The notes under the pieces: model-generated
Database searches by the model: none
Told to the model about the DNA's origin: nothing
The model's input: the letters and a program-made list of their open reading frames with translations, nothing else
Translations under genes and position numbers: made by a program
Part shown: positions 62,517-64,000 of the stretch, piece after piece
Numbering within the stretch: the stretch's first letter is position 1
Layout of the letters: each line of letters starts with the position of its first letter
From: Carideicomes alvinocaridis
Lineage (GTDB): Bacteria > Pseudomonadota > Alphaproteobacteria > Rhodobacterales > Rhodobacteraceae
Direction: 5' to 3'
Assembly (NCBI GenBank): GCA_005473895.2
Contig: SRJI02000014.1
Location: 1-64,000 of the forward strand
DNA length: 64,000 bases

Positions 62517-63544
62517 GCGCTCTTTGCCGCCCGGAGGCCGCCCTTCGCGAAGTCGGGCACGTGCTCGCCCAGTTTCAGCGCCCGCTCGGGGTTCGACGCA
62601 TTGCCGTCCAGCGCGCGTTTCTTCACGCCCTGGATGATCGCCGCCATGCGGAAGAAGGAAAAGGCGAGGTAGAAGCCGAAACTCTCGATCCCGGCGATGC
62701 CGCGGCGTTTGCAATAGGTCTCGATGAACTCCGCGTCGGTGATCAGCCCCTCTGCCTTGCGGTCGGCGCCGGCCATGCCGCGCCCCTCGGGTCCGGCGGG
62801 CATCTGCCATTGCATGATGACGGCGGCGAGGTCGGCATAGGGGTGGCCGATGGTCGACAGCTCCCAGTCCAGCACGGCGACGCATTCGGGCCCGTCGGGC
62901 GCGAAGAGCATGTTGTCGATCCGGTAATCGCCGTGGACCAGAGTGCGCTGCCCGTCCTCGGCGGGGATGTTGGCGTCGAGCCAGGCGATCAGCTCTTCCA
63001 TCTCGGGCAGCGTCCCGGTCTCCGACGCGCGGTACTGCTTGGTCCAGCGACCGATCTGGCGGGCGTAGTAATTGCCCTCCGGCCCGTAATCCGACAGGCC
63101 CACCGCGTCGATGTCCACGTCGTGGATGGCGGCCAGGACGCGGCCCATCTCGTCATGCACGGGGCGGCGGTCCTCCACCGCCAGCTCGGGCAGGGTGGGG
63201 AGGTTGAAGTTCCGCCCCGCCACCTCGTCCATCACGTAGAAGGCCGAGCCGATGACGTCGTCATCCTCGCAGAGCACGTGCATCTTCGCCACCGGCACCG
63301 CGGTGTCCTGCAGCGCCGATTGCACCCGATATTCGCGATCCACCGCGTGGGCGGATTTCAGGAGCACCCCCGGCGGCTTGCGGCGCAGCACGTAGCGGTG
63401 GCCCGGCGTCGCCAGCCGGAAGGTGGGGTTCGACTGGCCTTGGGCGAATTTTTCCGCCTCCACGGGGCCTTCGAAGCCGGGCAGATGCTCTTTCAGCCAG
63501 GCCTCCACCGCCGGCACGTCGAGCGTCGTGGCGTCTTGCGTCAT
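62513..63544 (-). CDS. ACAD10-like phosphotransferase (APH family)
   Basis: 343 residues from the ATG at 63542-63544 (GGAGGAGAGG upstream). Kinase-like fold: SNPTFRLATPGHRYVLRRKP for ATP binding, LVHGDYRIDNMLF with the catalytic Asp, and VLDWELSTIGHPYADL with the metal Asp. Similar to the N-terminal kinase half of eukaryotic ACAD10/11, which phosphorylates 4-hydroxyacyl-CoAs; usual partners are acyl-CoA dehydrogenases, which may lie beyond the right edge. Confidence 0.87.
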   Translation of the reverse strand: MTQDATTLDVPAVEAWLKEHLPGFEGPVEAEKFAQGQSNPTFRLATPGHRYVLRRKPPGVLLKSAHAVDREYRVQSALQDTAVPVAKMHVLCEDDDVIGSAFYVMDEVAGRNFNLPTLPELAVEDRRPVHDEMGRVLAAIHDVDIDAVGLSDYGPEGNYYARQIGRWTKQYRASETGTLPEMEELIAWLDANIPAEDGQRTLVHGDYRIDNMLFAPDGPECVAVLDWELSTIGHPYADLAAVIMQWQMPAGPEGRGMAGADRKAEGLITDAEFIETYCKRRGIAGIESFGFYLAFSFFRMAAIIQGVKKRALDGNASNPERALKLGEHVPDFAKGGLRAAKSA

Positions 63545-63555
63545 CCTCTCCTCCC

Positions 63556-64000
63556 TCAGGAATAGGTCAGCAGCCGCTCCGCGTTGTGGGCGACGATATG
63601 CGGGGTCTCGTTGAAGGAATGCAGGTAGAAGGCCCGCGGGGTAAAGACGAAACGCGTCACCGCGCAATTCTTCATCTGCAGTTGCAGCGCCATCTGCTGT
63701 TCGGGCGGGGTGCCCAGCGTGGCCGCCACCAGCTGCGAGATCGCCCCGCCGGAGGAGACGGCCAGCAACTGCCGGTGGTCGCCCGCGCACAGCGCCTGCC
63801 GCGCCGCCTCCACCCGGCCCGCGAACTCGGCCCAGCGTTCCGGCGGGTTCGCGATCTCGTCGCGCTGCCAGGCGTGGACCGTGTCGCGCAGGGTGCGGAA
63901 ATGGGTGCGCCGGTCGTCATGCATCCCCTCGGGCGCGCCGCCCTCGGGGAAGCGCGCGTCGAGAAGGGCGCGGAAGTCGAACTCGTTCAGCCCCGGCAGG
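63556..64000 (-). CDS. Histidine phosphatase family protein, N-terminus beyond the window
   Basis: Open at the right edge. The visible part includes LNEFDFRALLD (the acidic donor region) and the second catalytic segment LLAVSSGGAISQLV, where the common HG is SSGG. C-terminus ends NETPHIVAHNAERLL. The RHG phosphohistidine motif would be upstream, out of view. It precedes the ACAD10-like kinase by 11 bases, so a kinase-phosphatase pairing in acyl metabolism is possible. Confidence 0.8.
   Translation of the reverse strand, partial: LPGLNEFDFRALLDARFPEGGAPEGMHDDRRTHFRTLRDTVHAWQRDEIANPPERWAEFAGRVEAARQALCAGDHRQLLAVSSGGAISQLVAATLGTPPEQQMALQLQMKNCAVTRFVFTPRAFYLHSFNETPHIVAHNAERLLTYS

Overview
The window is dense, high-GC (around 70% by eye) bacterial DNA with short intergenic gaps, many 1-4 base start/stop overlaps and frequent GTG/TTG starts. 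Gene content points to an alphaproteobacterium of the order Rhodobacterales (Rhodobacter/Roseobacter group): a BioMNY biotin transporter, an RpoE/ChrR singlet-oxygen sigma/anti-sigma pair divergent from an FAD oxidoreductase-DUF1365-SDR operon (the arrangement known in Rhodobacter sphaeroides), a 41-residue zinc-free L36, a DUF3775 protein, and dispersed copies of a roughly 32-base intergenic repeat. The exact genus cannot be fixed from the sequence.

Layout. 1-3.0 kb: a 5'-truncated degenerate thiolase converging on bioY-bioN-bioM. 3.0-6.2 kb: envelope genes (a small signal-peptide/TM protein, two L,D-transpeptidases, a CAP-domain lipoprotein) plus a first methionine aminopeptidase. 6.3-14.6 kb: a tightly overlapped leftward series hslO, Nudix CoA pyrophosphatase, CCA/poly(A) nucleotidyltransferase, two MsbA-like ABC exporters, a P-loop kinase-like protein and an RNA m5U methyltransferase. 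14.6-20.2 kb: Nudix hydrolase, second methionine aminopeptidase, sfsA divergent from a CinA-like protein, a GNAT and an AhpD-like protein, then an OmpA-domain protein that seems to start at ATT. 20.3-22.9 kb: an Lrp/AsnC regulator, a sulfotransferase-like protein and alanine dehydrogenase, with a shared candidate operator. 22.9-27.7 kb: chrR-rpoE and the divergent sigma-E operon, each with a recognisable sigma-E promoter. 27.8-34.0 kb: an FAD oxidoreductase, two separate saccharopine dehydrogenases (lysine catabolism), a phosphatase, a PRC-barrel protein, an SDR and a MAPEG protein.

34.1-48.1 kb: an OmpR-type response regulator and a hybrid PAS histidine kinase, divergent from a large branched-chain-amino-acid-type ABC operon (livGHM, binding protein, livF) that also carries two acyl-CoA ligases, an HhH protein and three small unknown ORFs. 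Between the kinase and the operon lies a 1.1-kb lower-GC cassette holding one abortive-infection (Abi_2) gene, bounded by an exact 27-base direct repeat. It has no recombinase, and it splits what would otherwise be the common divergent promoter region of the kinase and the transport operon. I regard this as the most interesting item in the window.

48.2-64 kb: a pseudo-caspase/peptidoglycan-binding protein, rpmJ, tRNA-Val(GAC), an N-formylglutamate amidohydrolase, a TPR-sulfotransferase, DNA polymerase IV, a Nudix protein, pyrF, clpB with a heat-shock -35 element, a permease-like membrane protein, a C-terminal remnant of an ATP-grasp gene, and a leftward group (oxidoreductase, thioesterase, ACAD10-like phosphotransferase, truncated histidine phosphatase) that probably acts in acyl-CoA metabolism. 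No CRISPR array, rRNA or complete insertion sequence was seen.
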